This document shows, in pieces, positions 5,666 to 5,737 of a stretch of DNA of 5,737 nucleotides; positions within the stretch are counted from its first letter, which is position 1, and each line of letters opens with the position of its first letter. The notes beneath the pieces are model-generated. The model had not been told where the DNA came from and did no database searches. It worked only from the letters and a program-made list of their open reading frames with translations. Position numbers and translations under genes: made by a program. This stretch comes from Dehalococcoidales bacterium (GTDB lineage: Bacteria > Chloroflexota > Dehalococcoidia > E44-bin15), in assembly GCA_012974295.1 (NCBI GenBank), contig JAAXQM010000101.1, positions 1 to 5,737 on the forward strand, read 5' to 3'.

Positions 5666-5737
5666 CTACTCCGCTACTTCATCCGGCCCGCCGATACGCC
5701 CCAGTATGGCGCTGGCGGCGGCTACCGCCGGATTGGA
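5666..5737 (-). CDS. leuC: 3-Isopropylmalate dehydratase large subunit (LeuC), C-terminal 23 residues only
   Basis: The - strand frame entering from the window edge reads SNPAVAAASAILGRI, then GGPDEVAE, and stops at TAG (5668-5666). The NPAVAAASA...G.I pattern is the conserved C-terminus of archaeal-type LeuC/homoaconitase large subunits, where an ordered loop closes the aconitase fold. The position directly upstream of leuD on the same strand supports the call. The Fe-S ligand cysteines and the rest of the protein lie outside the window. Confidence 0.82.
   Translation of the reverse strand, partial: SNPAVAAASAILGRIGGPDEVAE

Noticed and set aside
1..5737. CRISPR array, insertion sequence, tRNA or rRNA
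   Set aside because: No regular spaced repeats, transposase motifs, terminal repeats with target duplication, or RNA gene signatures were seen on either strand.

Overview
The window holds two convergent metabolic gene blocks from a bacterium. The + strand (3-2004) carries the 3' part of larE and a complete larC, two of the genes that make the nickel-pincer nucleotide (NPN) cofactor used by LarA-type 2-hydroxyacid racemases and epimerases. The - strand (5737 down to 2278) carries the last codons of leuC, then leuD, leuB and cimA: the isopropylmalate isomerase subunits, the isopropylmalate dehydrogenase and an (R)-citramalate synthase. No mobile element, CRISPR array, tRNA or rRNA was seen.

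On the - strand, the leuCD-leuB-cimA set gives a threonine-independent route to isoleucine. CimA joins pyruvate and acetyl-CoA into citramalate. LeuCD isomerises it through citraconate, and LeuB oxidises the product to 2-oxobutyrate. LeuCD and LeuB also serve leucine synthesis. leuD, leuB and cimA are tightly packed (gaps of 0 and 9 nt) and probably co-transcribed. By contrast, leuC and leuD are separated by 187 bp (5479-5665) rich in inverted repeats, which is unusual between two subunits of one enzyme.

On the + strand, larE and larC are 55 nt apart and probably form one operon whose upstream part (larB is expected) lies outside the window. The two blocks converge on a 273-bp spacer (2005-2277) with some hairpin potential and one weak small-ORF candidate, but no convincing terminator.

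Organism: the gene content (NPN maturation, citramalate route) suggests an anaerobe. The leuC-leuD-leuB-cimA order and the LeuC C-terminus remind me of Chloroflexota of the Dehalococcoidia type. This is an inference from memory of gene order, not a database result, and other anaerobic lineages remain possible. All four gene starts that can be placed are non-ATG (TTG, TTG, GTG, GTG), each with a Shine-Dalgarno sequence.

This is mostly ordinary metabolism. The points most worth a second look are an Arg-Arg pair in the LeuB cofactor loop, the structured leuC-leuD gap and the uniform non-ATG starts.
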